From NCBI GenBank assembly GCA_022575985.1, contig JAKSXM010000007.1:50312501-50376500 (forward strand): DNA of 64,000 nt, in the 5' to 3' direction. The number at the start of each line of letters is the position of its first letter. Position 1 is the stretch's first letter. The DNA is from Anagrus nilaparvatae (Eukaryota > Arthropoda > Insecta > Hymenoptera > Mymaridae). This document shows, one piece after another, positions 31,641-45,757 of the stretch. The position numbers were made by a program, and so were the translations under genes. The notes under the pieces were generated by a model. The model was not told the origin of the DNA, did no database searches, and saw nothing but the letters and a program-made list of their open reading frames with translations.

Positions 31641-34231
31641 TCAAAAATAGCATTTTAATGATATTTTGAAATGGTAGTTACTCCAAAAAGTGAGCAGGTG
31701 CAATTTGCCCAGTACTCATTTTGAAAGATCAATGCTCATATTTTGGTGTCATTTTCAAAAACTGTTACTTGTCTTCAGGAGAACCTTGGAAATCTTTTGT
31801 TTTATTAAAAATTTTATTAAACGTAAATACAATAGATCAAAATAAAACCCATTAATGTTTAAAACAGTAATTTATAATAAAAATTATTTAATGATAATAG
31901 GTTTAATTTACTTCTCAAAAAAAGGAAAAATAAAAGAGGTTTTTAATTTAAGTGCATCGTTATTGTTTATCATTTAGTACTCAAAAAACAAAAAAACGAG
32001 ACAGAGATAAATTATTTAATTTAATATTTTACTAACTTAAAAAATCAAGCAAAACAATTTGCAGTGTAAAAAAAGTACTTTTCTTTTGAAGAACTCAAGA
32101 ATCTATAGAAAAAGAAAATAAAAGTATTAAAATATTTTTGTAATCTTTGTAACATAAAAAATTACGAGATATTTATTTTTCTTCACAATAAAAATATTTT
32201 TGTGAAAATATTTTGATTATATGTTTAACTATTATTATAAAAGATAGTCAACTATTTATTGATTATTTTTTATTGATAAAATTGTATTACATTGTTTTTA
32301 TATATTACATGTATGACTAAACCTATAAAAACAAAATTCACAAAAAAATTTGTTTAAAACAATATAGGAATTCTTGCACAGTCAATTTGCTACACGGTTC
32401 ACGTTAGAATTTAGACCTAATTTTTATTTTAAAAACCTGATTTTTAAAATAATGCCGTCTTAAATTAAAATCGACTCCAAAATACTATCGATTGGTTGAA
32501 TTTTTTTTGGCTTCTCAAGACCTTTCAATACAATCCTAAAGTTTAAAATCGATGGATTTGAATCGAAGATATATTGATTTTAGTGGCGGCTAATTTTAAA
32601 AAGTGCATTTTTTGGCATTTTTCGATATCTGACATATTTTTCTAGAAAATCTATTACCTGGATATATTTACTACAAGTTTCATAATAAATTTCTTTGCTT
32701 ATTTGCCTTTAATTAATTAAATTCTGACTCGATTTTTGGATTCCTGGGGTTTTACTATAGATTCTTTTTTGAGAAATTTGGAACGTTTTTATAATGCTCT
32801 ATAAAAAAAGAAGAAACTATTTGAATTAAAAAAAAAAAAAAATTGAAATTGATAGAATTGAAGGAAATTAATAAAATTAAAATATTTAGCAAAATTTTGA
32901 AAATAGGCATTATTTTGAAAATAATGTTTTTCTAATCTGTATGAAAAATACTGGAACTGCCTATGTACATATAATTTTCTAAGACTGAGTCCAAACAGGA
33001 CGAATTACGTGAGCGTTTAGCAAAGCGGACGGAAAAATAACACCGCGCGCGTAACGCGTACTGTCTGGACTCAGACCTAGATTAGACAATTTATTTTCAA
33101 AGTGAGTATTTTAGAATAAAATAAAGTTGCATATAATTTAACATAAGTTAACATAAAAAAAATTTTAAATATAAATATTACTTTTCTTATAAACAATCAT
33201 ATAAAATTATATAACATTAACTTATACGGTCGATCCTAAATAAAAAATCATTTTTTTTAACACTAAAAAGCGAATTAATAGAAAACTTATAACTGGTTTG
33301 CGTGTTTACACAACCTGCGAGCATGGGAAACGTTTAATTATAACAGATCAGTCGTATAACCCTAAATTAAAATAAGCCTAAATAAAAATTACTCTAAGCT
33401 TACAAACATTTTTGTTCAAATGTTTAGATGCAATTAAAATCTTTAACTGCCAAAGTTGAAATAAAAAGAAAAAAAATTTTATTTTGGGCGGTTTCTGGCC
33501 CGCCAATTAAAATGATGCTTTAAAATTAATACAAAAAGTAATTTTATCCAAAAGTATATTTTATAAGTCATAAGATCATTTTGATAGATTTCTTTTATCA
33601 CAGGAGTGGTAAGTAGGAGTGTTATCAGGAAATTGACTAGAATCTGATAAAAATATACTTTGATTATGCCATTAATAAAAGCCGCCAATCAGAGCCGAAG
33701 GCTCCTGTAGGTCTATAAACCAATAGATAAAACTTTTTTTAGGTGTAGTATGACCTAATACAACTAATTTTTTAATACCTTTCGTTAGCCGATTCAATAT
33801 ACTGAACCGATCATGGCGTTTGTTAAGAAACTGAAAATTTTAGCAACAAAAAATGGTATTACTGTATGCTGTAGAGGAATCTTTGTAATTTATATTTATC
33901 TTTTAGCACTTTTTTTGGGATAAAATGTTGTTAGCAGGATATAAAAGTGAATTGTATTTAAAGGGTGGGAGTAAAATTTTGATCGTGCGCGCCTCTGCAT
34001 GGCCAAAAACTAATGACCCTAGGTGCGCAATTTTGGTGGCATTTACGCCAGCGCTTCGATACCAACCAGTTATAAGTTTTTATTCTTTTTGATTTTTATA
34101 GGGGAAAAAATGTCCAAAATTGTTCTTTTTTTCGTTCAAGTCACCTCTGTTTAATTTTTTTTTTCTGGATAAATAATAAAGTGTAGAAATTCATATAAAT
34201 ATTCATTATGGTGTATTTTAACACTTTGTAT
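31641..34231. other. Unit 2 spacer and duplication junction, no gene seen
   Basis: Equivalent of the unit 1 spacer, with the duplication junction at 33976/33977. The stretch that should hold the foldback inverted repeat (~830 bp) is missing. The empty Copia target TGCTC is at 32795-32799. Confidence 0.6.
32987..33072. repeat. Short inverted-repeat element (unit 2 spacer)
   Basis: Same as 19229-19314 with left arm GAGTCCAAACAG and right arm CTGTCTGGACTC; the core has ACACCGCGCGCGTAACGCG. Confidence 0.5.
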
Positions 34232-36805
34232 TTATAATATTGCTTGAGACATTAGAGTTAACGTTCTTAAAACTAAAAAATAACTCAGTACTCTCTTCAT
34301 TACCTGGAAATAATTTTGTTTGTTAATAATAGTTTAAATTATTTTCTTAACTAAATAATAGCTATTTTTTAAACAAGGGACACAATATTGGTTTTGACCT
34401 TGCATGCAGTTGTATGCGCGAGCGTACCCAACGTACCTTTAGTTGGTTTAGTTAGACACTTTCACCAAAATTAAAAAAAAAAACCGATTACATAATTTAC
34501 TGCTAATTAATTGCTTTTTTCTGCGAGGAGAAAAATTTTTTAGCTTTGCAGATTTTCCGGAAAATTCTTTGTCCGCTAACGTAAGATTCGCTTACCAGAC
34601 AAATTTCGTATATAATACTTAGAAAAGTAAGATATAATTTCCTGCTTTTCAATTGCTGATTTTTTTCTATAAAAATTTTTTTTTTGCTCACTTAGGCTGA
34701 GTCTATGTAAACGTCCGAATACGAATATGCATCTATAGATAGCAGACAACGGATTTTCCGGAAAATTTGAAGAGCTTAATTAGCAGTAAATTATGCAATC
34801 GGTTTTTTTTAATTTGAGCAAAAGTGTCCAGGCAATTAAAGATACACCGAGCGAGTGCAGGCAGCGTGCAATAGTCGAGACCCATATTTTTTCCCGTGAT
34901 TTAAAACATAGTTTTATATTTAAAAGGCAAAAAATCTCCCCCCAGGAAGATAGTCTTTTTTGCCCTAGATATATAAAGTTATTTTACCTGAAAGTAAACT
35001 TCCATATTTCCTTCAAGAAGCAAAAACTTAAACTGCAATGGTTTTGCGGCTCTGATCATCATTAACTGAATTAATTTTTGAGTTTTCACTGAGCATTCAT
35101 ACCAATTTGAAGAGGTTCTAAAATAATTTTTTTGATTATTAAACTTCATATGCATTTAACAAATTTTAAATATTAAAAAAAATTTTTTAAGTTTTTTAAT
35201 TATGTTCAACATATTTTATATGAATCGGTTCAAAACGTAAGAAATGTATTAAAAATTATAATGTAATTAAGCCTTTATTTTAGCTCTCTAATGGGTTTCT
35301 TTGGTATCTTATTTTTTTAACGATTTCCAATAATATTTAATTCATTTTTTTTTCAAATGGTAATGTGCTTGCAAAAAGTTTGTGTAATTCAAGTGATATA
35401 TGTTTTAAAAATATAATTACATTGTTAAATAAAATTCTTCATTAGCATTAGCCACCCTTTGACTGTGAAAGAAGAATAAAAATACATGAATAGCCACACA
35501 AATAAAATAAATTGTAAACTTGAAAATTTGCTTTAAGTCTCCACCTCTGCCAAACATCTGAAAATTCAAATTTTTTTATTTTAAGCTCTAATAATTTGAT
35601 TGATTCTACAAATTTGAACTTACAGCAATACCACAAATGCTCATCATCGTGCAAGTTATCAGAAACAGAATTGTAAAAACTATTTCTAAGTACTTGTTTA
35701 CTTTATTTTCAAAAAAGCTGTAAATAATTTTTTATGATATTTTTATTATAAATTCTTATAAAATTTTTTAAATAATTTAATACCATACTCAAGAATTTTT
35801 TGATGTTCCATAATGCAATAAATTACTTTTTTTTGTTTCTTTTCTTGAGAGTGCAATTTAGACAAAGCTTTTTTAAAACGAAGTCTATAATAAAAGAATT
35901 ACATTAATAATTTTTGAACTTTTTATATATAAAATATTTAATAAACTTATTACCCTAAGACTTTTATCAAGCCTTCACAGTGTTGAAATATATTTGCTAA
36001 TAGACAGTCTGTCGCACCAGCGATGTAAATTGTAAATATTGTAAAAATAATTGAAATAACGTATATTTCATAGAAATATTTATCTTCATCCACAAAATAC
36101 TCCATTACATACATAGGAATTTTTTGCCTTGGCTTATTCAAAGGATTAACGATATCCAAAATTGGTGAAATCAGAGGTGTTGATAAAAATAGTGTGGCGC
36201 ATGTCCAAATCATAACTTAAAAAGTTTAATAAATCATTAATTTAGCTAATGTTTTTATAAAATTAATTTCTTACTCAAATATCCAACAGTCATTTTCTTT
36301 CCTAATTCAGCACTTTTTGAGAATATTCGATAATAACTAGAATTTTTTTGAAGATTCGACCAATGTGTATTCATTTCATCCAAAATTAATTTTGTCTGGG
36401 AAAATAATGTTTGTTAAAGGTACAACTTTTTAATGTAAATTAGTATAAATGTTTAGTTAATGCAAACCTGCTTTTTACTTAGGATCGAATGCCAAAATTC
36501 TGTAGCAGTTATCAACACAGCAAGAATTATAGTCACTGATTCGATTACAAGATTTATTTGATCTCTTATTTTATAACATTTTATGGCCTATACGAATATA
36601 CACTTTTAGAAACGTTATATTATTTTTTATCATCATAAAATCAAATACTCACGAGTAAAATTATACTGACAACATTTTGAAAAGCCCAAATGTATCTTAA
36701 AAATTTATCATATTTGTTAGCCTGATATGGCCATAATCCAATAGCAAGATAATGATACTTCGTTATTTTAAAATATTTATCAAAGTAAATATAATTCTTG
36801 GCCAT
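34232..36805 (-). CDS. Odorant receptor OR3, near-identical duplicate of OR2, intact
   Basis: Third OR, 394 aa. Exons in transcript order: 36805-36653, 36587-36468, 36395-36275, 36215-35954, 35884-35789, 35717-35624, 35557-35421, 35117-34988, 34303-34232. Every exon aligns to OR2 at an offset of 12928-12929. The only coding difference I noticed is a silent CCA/CCT change in a proline codon of exon 4; other differences are intronic (for example aaattcgtat versus aaattcttat in intron 5). The predicted protein therefore appears identical to OR2. It is either a very recent duplicate with the same odour tuning or the second haplotype placed in tandem by the assembly. The DNA upstream of the start and the element nest beyond it are duplicated as well. 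Confidence 0.87.
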
Positions 36806-37749
36806 AATTAAATCACCAAAAAATCATATTGACTAAAATGCGTCTTTACTGGAAATTTTGTTAATAAAAACTGATTTGAATAACATATGTGTTCAATTTT
36901 CATATTTATTTTGTTATATTGATTTTTGTTTAATTTTAACTATAGCATTGAAAATATTTATTAAACTCTTACTTTTTTTTAAAAGACTATGCGATTAATT
37001 TTTATTTTTCTATTTATAAAAAAAAATCAATTTAAATCAATAAATACACCATTTTTTTGTTTTTAGTGTATAGTCTAGAGTGAAGTATTTTTTTAATTTA
37101 AAATTAAACGTTATCAATTTAAAATTTATTTACGTATCATATTGATTGATTCGTCGCATGTTTTTTCTTTGACCTTAAGCTTATAAAATCTATATAATTT
37201 TAGGAAAATAATTTTGTATACTCCAACATGACCCTTATAAATAACGGATAATTATGTCTAATTAATTTGATGACTACAAAATAAATTTTAGTATTTTATA
37301 ATATCCTCTGTTAAAACACGGTTCCCTATCCTGAAGGCAAGTTTAGGTTTTTCAAATTGACACCAAAATCTGAGCGTAGATTGTCTTTACATTATTCTTA
37401 TGTATGTCGAAAATTTTTGTTGGCAAATTGGCCCTGCTAGTCATTTAAATAAAGCGCCATTTTAAAATATCTTTAAAAAAGAAAGAAAAAAAACCACATT
37501 GGTTCTATTTTCCTTTTTTAATTTATCTTTGCCTTTGACAACGATATTACTTAGATTATTGGCAATTATAGGAATGGCAATGATGTCATTATCACTCAAA
37601 ACTTTCTGAATGCCATGAAAATAACCATCAACAAAGGGTACGCAAACTTTAGGTTTTTTTGCAATTATTTCATTGTGTATGTCACGGGTATGATTATCAC
37701 TATCTTGCAATCTATACTTTATATTGTCTAGTCTTTTTTTGATATAATA

Positions 37750-38017
37750 GTATTAAGCGCGCGTCGCGCGCAAAATGATTTAAAACTATCAATTATTTTC
37801 TTAAATACCAAAATTTATTCTTACTTTAATTTTTTTATTCATATCAACTACTCGACGTACTATAACTAACCTCAAAAATAATAAAAATATAATATAAACA
37901 ATAATAAACAATGAATTTTAACCTAGTAACAATGAAATTTATATGATCAGAATGACTCTTTAGTTATAACAATGTACATAGTTACTGTTGCGATCAACAT
38001 GTCCTTTTTAAAAAAGG
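37750..38017. mobile_element. 268-bp insert with GC-only hairpin (unit 3)
   Basis: Duplicate of 24821-25088 within the 12.93 kb repeat; same ends and length. Confidence 0.7.
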
Positions 38018-38150
38018 ATAACTCATAAAATGGAATGGATAGTTATTAATTGTTAAAAATTTCTTAACTAACTCTAAATTTTCAGTGTGAAATTTAGGAT
38101 TAGATAATAATATGGCTTTCTCTACAAGAGTATAAATCATGCCAATTTTT

Positions 38151-38263
38151 GGTTCCTCAAAGAGGAACCATTGTGTTAGGTCAAAATTTGATTTTCTATT
38201 TTTTGGCATATAAGTATGTTTTGGGACCCCAGGAAGCTAAAAAACCTGATTTTAAAAAAAGTC

Positions 38264-38309
<46 letters not shown>

Positions 38310-40577
38310 TGTGTGTGTACGTATGTATGTAATCGGTGATATTTCACAAATATTATGGAATTAAGATCTAATTTTTTTTTCAAAAATTTTTTCACCAAAA
38401 AAGCTCGAGGTACTTTTTTTTTTTTGATTTGGATGTAATACCTCATTTATTTCTATGAAAGTACTTATATTTGAAAGTATGGTTTTTACATGATATCTCG
38501 AATCGGATACTTAATTTTCTGAAAATTTTTTTTCTAAAATTTTTTTCACAAAAAAATACAAAAAATACTAATTTTTTTTTTTTTTTTGGACGTAGTACCT
38601 AATTTATTTCCATGGAAGTACTTGTTTTAAGAACCTTATTTATTGTTATTTTTTGGTTCTGATACTTAATTTTTACAAATTTTTTTTGTCAAAATTAAAA
38701 AAAAAGAAAAATAAAAAAAACTGTAATATTTTTTTTTTTTTTGGTGTAATACCTCATTTAATTCTATGAAAATACTAATATCTGAAAATATTGTAACTAG
38801 TGATATTTCAAAATCATTATCGAATTAAGACCTAATTTTTTTTTCAAACATTTTTTTATCAAAAAATCTCAAACCCCCTTTTTTTTTTATTTTGGATGTA
38901 ATACCTCATTTATATCTATGAAAGTACTTACATTTGAAAGTATGGTTTTTACATGATATCTCGAATCGGATACTTAATTTTCTGAAAATTTTTTTTCTAA
39001 AATTTTTTTCACAAAAAAATACAAAAAATACAAATTTTTTTTTTCTTTTTGGACGTAGTACCTAAATTATTTCTATGAAAGTACTAGTTTTAGAAAGTTT
39101 GATTATAGTCATTTTTTGGATCTGACACCGAATTTTTTCAAAAATTTTTTCTCAAAATTAGAAAACCAAAAAATTAAAAAACCTGCATAATTTTTTTTTT
39201 TTTATGTAATACCTCATTCATTTCCATGAAAGTACTTATACTTGAAAGTATGGTTTTCACTTGATATCTCCAATTTGATACTTAATTTTTTGAAAATTTT
39301 TTTCCTAAAATTTATTTCACAAAAAAATACAAAAAATACGAAACATTTTTTCTTTTTGGACGTAGTACCTACTTTATTTCCATGGAAGTACTAGTTTTAA
39401 GAACCTCGTTTACAGTAATTTTTTGGAATTGATACTAAATTTTTTCAAAATTTTTATTCTGAAAATTAAAAAAAAAGAAAAATAATAAAAATTGCAATAT
39501 TTATTTTTTTTGTTTTGGTTTAATACCTCATTTAATTCTATGAAAGTACTAATATTTTAAAATATCGTAACCAGTGATATTTCAAAACAATTATCGAATG
39601 AATACCTAACTTTTTTTTCCAAAAATTTGTTTATTAAAAATTCTCAAAATACTATTTTTTTTTTTTAATTTGGATGTAATACCTCATTTATTTCCATGAA
39701 AGTACTTATATTTGAAAGTACGATTTTTACTCGATATCTCGAATCTGACTAATTTTTTGAAAATTTTTTTCTCCAAAATCTTCGTCACAAAAAAATACAT
39801 AAGATACCAAATTTATTTTTCGTTTTGGACATATCTAATTTATTTTAATGAGAGTACAAGTTTTAGAAATTTAGTTTATAGTAATTTTTTGTATCCGATC
39901 ACAATTTTTTTTTTTATTTTGATATAAATTATAACACACAAGAAAGAGTGATGGAAATCTTGCCTCTTTTTGACTTCATTGGGTTATTTTGCTCGTTGCT
40001 ATGTTTATTTATGTATGCAGCTTAATGAAATTATAAACAATAATAAACAGCCTAAAAATATTAAATGGTTATGTTTGCATTTTAAAATTAAGATTTAAAA
40101 GTTATATTGGCAATTTTTAAAGAATCAAACAATTTATAGAAATAAATAATTTATTATTTTGTGATTAATAGAAATAATATAAATAATGTTAAAATCTTGA
40201 AGCAATTAATGTGGCTATTTTTTTTATTACAAAATATTATTATTATTATTATTATTATTGCTGCGGAAGATTGGTCAAATGCAGGAAGTACACTGAGAAA
40301 ATAAATTATAAGAAATTATTATAAATTCTGGTAAAAAATCCTATCTTTTTATAATAATTGAGCGAATATTTGTAATTTTCGCATCGTTACCAACCATTTC
40401 TTTGACAAAACAAAAAAATCATGTTACCCAATATTTTAATTATTAAGGGATAATTATATATTCTAATAAAATAAAATTTTATACAAAAAAATAAAATTAG
40501 CTTTTTTTATATTTGTTTTAAATAAAGATTACAGCCCATTGTTTGAGGAACCTCAGTGCCAGCTAGTTGGCAGGGTA
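38151..40577. mobile_element. Helentron/DINE-1-like element (unit 3 duplicate)
   Basis: Duplicate of the 25222 element carried by the 12.93 kb duplication: same insertion site, same monomer order, 2427 bp. The (GT)n tract at 38266-38325 has slightly different interruptions, as expected for a microsatellite. Confidence 0.65.
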
Positions 40578-40829
40578 TTTGATATTTTGTGTGGCCAGAA
40601 TTAAAATTTAGAAATATACCAGAAAAAGTAGGTTTTCTATACCAGTTGTGTATGAGACTATTGTTTTCTTTAATCAAATTTAAATCTAAAAAATTTATTG
40701 AGTTATCTATTTCAGTTTCAAGTGTAAATTGCAATCTAGGATGGTATTAATTAAGGACCTAATATATAGACCTAATATAAAGAATTAAAAGTATCAAGTA
40801 TTTTTTGTACTTTATCAATAGGTACACAT

Positions 40830-42174
40830 TAGAGTCTGTCTTATTTTTTTTTTTTCGATATTTTTTGGCTCGCCCCATTTTTTTCGAATATTTTGGTCAT
40901 AAAAAACCCCCAGTTCCAAGGATTTTGATTTTCGATTTTTTTAACCCGTGCCACCGAGCATTTGAAGTTTCCCAGTTAAATAACATGGGAATTTTGGGTT
41001 TTTAGCTATACAAATTTTTACAAAAGTCAAAAAGCGTTTTAAAAAGCTAATTTTTACTAGAAAACATACTTTCATATGTTGTAAAGACATGCAAGTAGCC
41101 TTGCATTGATTCTAAACGGAATTTTGGGGCTAGAAACGCAAATTTACATGTTGGCTCAATCTTATAAAATAGGGGTTTTCGGTAATTTTAGGTAAACCGC
41201 TGCAACCTCAAAAAATAACCAAAACACTTCTGGTTGATATACTTTTTTTGGTGTAAGTGTCACTTTTTAAACGACGTAAACCGTGTATTTTTATCACTGA
41301 TTCTCTCAGCGCTATAGTGAATTTACCTATTGGTAATTTTTGACCCGGAATGCCCAATTTTGTAAATTTTTTAAATTGCTGCCAAAATTGAAATTTTTGA
41401 CGAAATTGAGTTTTATAGGTCTTAAAAATTGTCTACAAGCTTCAAGTTTCCAAAAAATTTTTACTCGTCTTTTTTCTTTAAATAGTTTTTAAGATATCGT
41501 TTTTCAAACATAATGATAAAAATTGATTTTTTTTTTTAAACCCTGAAATAGGCACTCTGACTTTAAATTATCATCTCTGGTTAATAATTTAAGTAATTTA
41601 AGCTTCAAGTAAAAAATTTTTGGAAATTTAAAACTTGTAGAAAATTTTTAAGACCTATAAAGTTCAATTTCGACAAAAATTACAATTTTGACAGCAGTTT
41701 AAAAAAAATTCAAAAATTAGTTATTTTTAGCCGAAAATTACAGTTTGGTTAATTGGCTAAAGTGATCAGAGGATCAATGATAAAAGAATGCAGTTTACGG
41801 CGTTTGAAAGGTGACACTTGCACAAAAAAAAGTAGAACAACCAGAAGTGTTTTGGTTAATTTTTGAGGTTGCAAAATTCCCGAAAAACCCTGTCTTATAA
41901 GATTGAGCCAACATGTAAATTTGCATTTCTAGCCCTATGTTTTTCAGTAAAAATTGGCTTTTTAAAACACTTTTTGGCTTTTGTAAAAATTTGTATAGCT
42001 AAAAACTCAAAATTCCCATGTTATTTAAATGGGAAACTTGAAGTGCTCGGTGGCACGGGTTAAAACAATTGAAAATCAAAATCCTTTGAGCTGGGAGTTT
42101 TTTATGACCAAAATATTCGAAAAAAATGGGGGGAGCCAAAAAATATCGAAAATAAAAAAATAAGACACACTCTA
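40830..42174. mobile_element. hAT-like long foldback element (unit 3)
   Basis: Duplicate of 27900-29243, 1345 bp, with target duplications at 40822-40829 and 42175-42182. One left-end base differs (AGAGTCTGTC instead of AGAGTGTGTC). Confidence 0.8.
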
Positions 42175-43428
42175 GTACACATGTTATAATATCATCTACA
42201 TAGCTAAAATAAAAAGCAGGTTTAAAATCTAATAAATTTAAACAATGGGTTTCCAAATCATCAAGTACCGTGTCAGCAAAAATGGAAGAAACAGAACTTC
42301 CCATCGGGCAACAATATGTTTGACTATAAAACTTGTTATTGAATTGTAAAAAAGTGTTGTTACTTAAAAAATCTACTGCGTTGAATAATTCATTTAAAGG
42401 GATAATGGTGAACTTATTAATCTGATTAAATCTTTTTTCAATGCTGTTTTTAACTAAATTAATAGGTACATTGGTGAATAAAGAGGTTGCATCTAGACTA
42501 ATTAAAATATGATTGTTAGGGATAGAAACTTCAGAAATTTTTGTAATAAAATGTTGACTATTTTTAATATAAGAAGCAGTTTGATACTTTTAATTCTTAC
42601 CATCCTAGATTGCAATTTACACTTGAAACTGAAATAGATAACTCAATAAAATTTTTTAGATTTAAATTTGATTAAATAAAACAATAGTCTCATACACAAC
42701 TGGTATAGAAAACCTACTTTTTCTGGTAGATTTCTAAATTTTAATTCTGGCCACACAAAATATCAAAAAATTTGCCTGATTACAAAAGCCATACAAAAAA
42801 GCATGCAAAAGGCATGATTTATACTCTTGTAGACAAAGCCATATTATTATCTAATCCTTAATTTCACACTGAGAATTTAGAGTTAGTTAAGAAATTTTTA
42901 ACAATTAATAACTATCCATTCCATTTTCTAAATTATTATATCAAAAAAAGACTAGACAATATAAAGTATAGATTACAAGATAGTGATAATCATACCCGCG
43001 ACATACACAATGAAATAATTGCTAAAAAACCTAAAGTTTGCGTACCCTTTGTTGATGGTTATTTTTATGGCATTCAGAAAGTTTTGAGTAATAATGACAT
43101 CATTGCCATTCCTATAATTGCCAATAATCTAAGTAATATCGTTGTCAAAGGCAAAGATAAATTAAAAAAGGAAAATAGAACCAATGTGGTTTACAGTTTT
43201 GAATGCAATGATTGTAATAAATCATATGTAGGGGAAACAGAAAGAGAAGCAATTGTTCGCATTGATGAGGATAAAAGTAGTATCAACAGAATTACAAAAA
43301 AAATTGAAAAAATTAAAAAAGCTCATCACGATCGTACTTTATCAAATTCCAACGCATATATAATGAATACAAGATCTAAAGGCTTAAAAACTGTTGAAAA
43401 AAATATTTTTCTTGAAACTGAAATTGCA

Positions 43429-43793
43429 GGTAACGATATTACTCGACTGAACACATCACTTTCGAACACTCAAATTAAAACACACAAAACTCAACACAGA
43501 ATATTTTTAACACTAACTGTTGCAAACTATTTAAATTAAACACAGATTTTTTCAGCACATTTTATTTTACACAAATTCAACACAAAAACTGAAATTTAAT
43601 TAGTTTTTCATAATTTGCATAAAAAATTTTATTTTTTGTGTCGAATAAAACGTGTCGAAAAATTTTGTGTTTGATTTAAATGGTGTGCAAAAAATAGTGT
43701 TAAAAAATAATGCGTGTTGAGTTTAGCGTGTTTTAATTTTGGTGCCCAAAAGTGATGTATTCAATTTTTTTCGTGTCGAGTAGGATCGCTACC
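43429..43793. mobile_element. 365-bp palindromic MITE (unit 3 duplicate)
   Basis: Same element and site as 30498-30862, carried by the segmental duplication, with AAATTGCA at 43421-43428 and 43794-43801. Confidence 0.82.
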
Positions 43794-44485
43794 AAATTGC
43801 AAATATCATGAAGGTTAATGATAAAGATACTGTAATTGTGGAACATTTTAAAAAAACAAACCACAATTTTAATTGAAAAATTTTCAAAATTTTAGATAAT
43901 GAACCTTCATTTGGTAAAAGGCGTATTTCTGAAATGTTACACATAAACATACAAGATGATCCTTTGAACAAAAAAGATGATTCTCAACAGCTTTTCAAGC
44001 CTTATTTGCATTCATTACATAAAATGAGAAAGAAAAATAAACATGCTTTTCAAAATCTATAATATGTACATATTTTATCAGTTAAATATTGCATTAGTTT
44101 TCTGATTTATCGATAAATATATCATATTGATTATTATCATCAATTATTATAGATGTTGTTATCATTTTAATAACTGTTATGATTATAACTGCGTTTTATC
44201 AGCTGTTATTTATTTATACACTGTGTATGGTTAATGTTATTTTTATGTTATTTTTAATAAAAAATAGTCATGTTAATATTTTTCTTATTAATTTATAATT
44301 TTTTATTGTTTTTTAATTATTATCAAGGTAATCTATTATATTGATTCTAAACTTTGTTTAATTATGACATAATTCATTTTTTGAATTTATATACTATATT
44401 GAAATTGTAAGTATTTGTACATTATTACACATATACATATTTTTATTTTTTTATTTATTACATTTATTTTGTAAAACAATTATTG

Positions 44486-44527
44486 TAGTTTTGATAAGGT
44501 CGACATGGTTCGACGAAACGTCAATTA
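44486..44527 (+). ncRNA. Hammerhead-ribozyme-like motif in PLE 3' region (unit 3)
   Basis: Duplicate of 31528-31569 within the 12.93 kb repeat. Confidence 0.5.
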
Positions 44528-44600
44528 GATAAAATAAAACATCAAACTTTTACTTGGATAGATCGATTATATAATAGTTATTTAAAATCACAAATTGTTC

Positions 44601-45757
44601 AAAAATAGCATTTTAATGATATTTTGAAATGGTAGTTACTCCAAAAAGTGAGCAGGTGCAATTTGCCCAGTACTCATTTTGAAAGATCAATGCTCATATT
44701 TTGGTGTCATTTTCAAAAACTGTTACTTGTCTTCAGGAGAACCTTGGAAATCTTTTGTTTTATTAAAAATTTTATTAAACGTAAATACAATAGATCAAAA
44801 TAAAACCCATTAATGTTTAAAACAGTAATTTATAATAAAAATTATTTAATGATAATAGGTTTAATTTACTTCTCAAAAAAAGGAAAAATAAAAGAGGTTT
44901 TTAATTTAAGTGCATCGTTATTGTTTATCATTTAGTACTCAAAAAACAAAAAAACGAGACAGAGATAAATTATTTAATTTAATATTTTACTAACTTAAAA
45001 AATCAAGCAAAACAATTTGCAGTGTAAAAAAAGTACTTTTCTTTTGAAGAACTCAAGAATCTATAGAAAAAGAAAATAAAAGTATTAAAATATTTTTGTA
45101 ATCTTTGTAACATAAAAAATTACGAGATATTTATTTTTCTTCACAATAAAAATATTTTTGTGAAAATATTTTGATTATATGTTTAACTATTATTATAAAA
45201 GATAGTCAACTATTTATTGATTATTTTTTATTGATAAAATTGTATTACATTGTTTTTATATATTACATGTATGACTAAACCTATAAAAACAAAATTCACA
45301 AAAAAATTTGTTTAAAACAATATAGGAATTCTTGCACAGTCAATTTGCTACACGGTTCACGTTAGAATTTAGACCTAATTTTTATTTTAAAAACCTGCTT
45401 TTTAAAATAATGCCGTCTTAAATTAAAATCGACTCCAAAATACTATCGATTGGTTGAATTTTTTTTGGCTTCTCAAGACCTTTCAATACAATCCTAAAGT
45501 TTAAAATCGATGGATTTGAATCGAAGATATATTGATTTTAGTGGCGGCTAATTTTAAAAAGTGCATTTTTTGGCATTTTTCGATATCTGACATATTTTTC
45601 TAGAAAATCTATTACCTGGATATATTTACTACAAGTTTCATAATAAATTTCTTTGCTTATTTGCCTTTAATTAATTAAATTCTGACTCGATTTTTGGATT
45701 CCTGGGGTTTTACTATAGATTCTTTTTTGAGAAATTTGGAACGTTTTTATAATGCTC
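44601..45757. other. Unit 3 spacer up to Copia, no gene seen
   Basis: AT-rich spacer nearly identical to the unit 2 spacer; it ends at the Copia 5' target duplication TGCTC (45753-45757) and resumes at 50518. Confidence 0.6.

Larger units (their letters stand above)
21049..33976. repeat. Tandem segmental duplication, left copy (~12.93 kb)
   Basis: This 12,928-bp segment is repeated almost base for base from 33977 onward (offsets 12928 to 12931 across its length). It contains OR2, its upstream region, the nested PLE, Helentron-like and hAT-like elements and the following spacer. At the join, the sequence ending GGGAGTAAAA, which in the other units is followed by GTACAGACTC, is fused directly to TTTTGATCGTGCGCG. 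There is little or no microhomology. Differences from the right copy are scattered single bases and small indels, such as a 3-bp and a ~24-bp indel near 44130 and 44232. Confidence 0.9.
37485..42571 (-). mobile_element. Penelope-like element, minus-strand half (unit 3 duplicate)
   Basis: Duplicate of the element at 24556-29640, offset 12929-12931. It has the same truncation at NRTNVV, the same three insertions (268-bp element 37750-38017, Helentron-like 38151-40577, hAT-like 40830-42174) and the same RT motifs (GSSVSSIFADTVLDD and YVDD at about 42190-42300). One visible difference from unit 2 is AACAATATG instead of AACCATATG near 42310. Confidence 0.85.
42572..44600 (+). mobile_element. Penelope-like element, plus-strand half with GIY-YIG (unit 3 duplicate)
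   Basis: Duplicate of 29641-31640. The open endonuclease stretch is 43084-43539, the MITE is at 43429-43793 and the hammerhead-like motif at 44486-44527. Differences from unit 2 include LENE to LETE in the tail, a 3-bp insertion near 44131 and a ~24-bp insertion near 44232. Confidence 0.85.
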
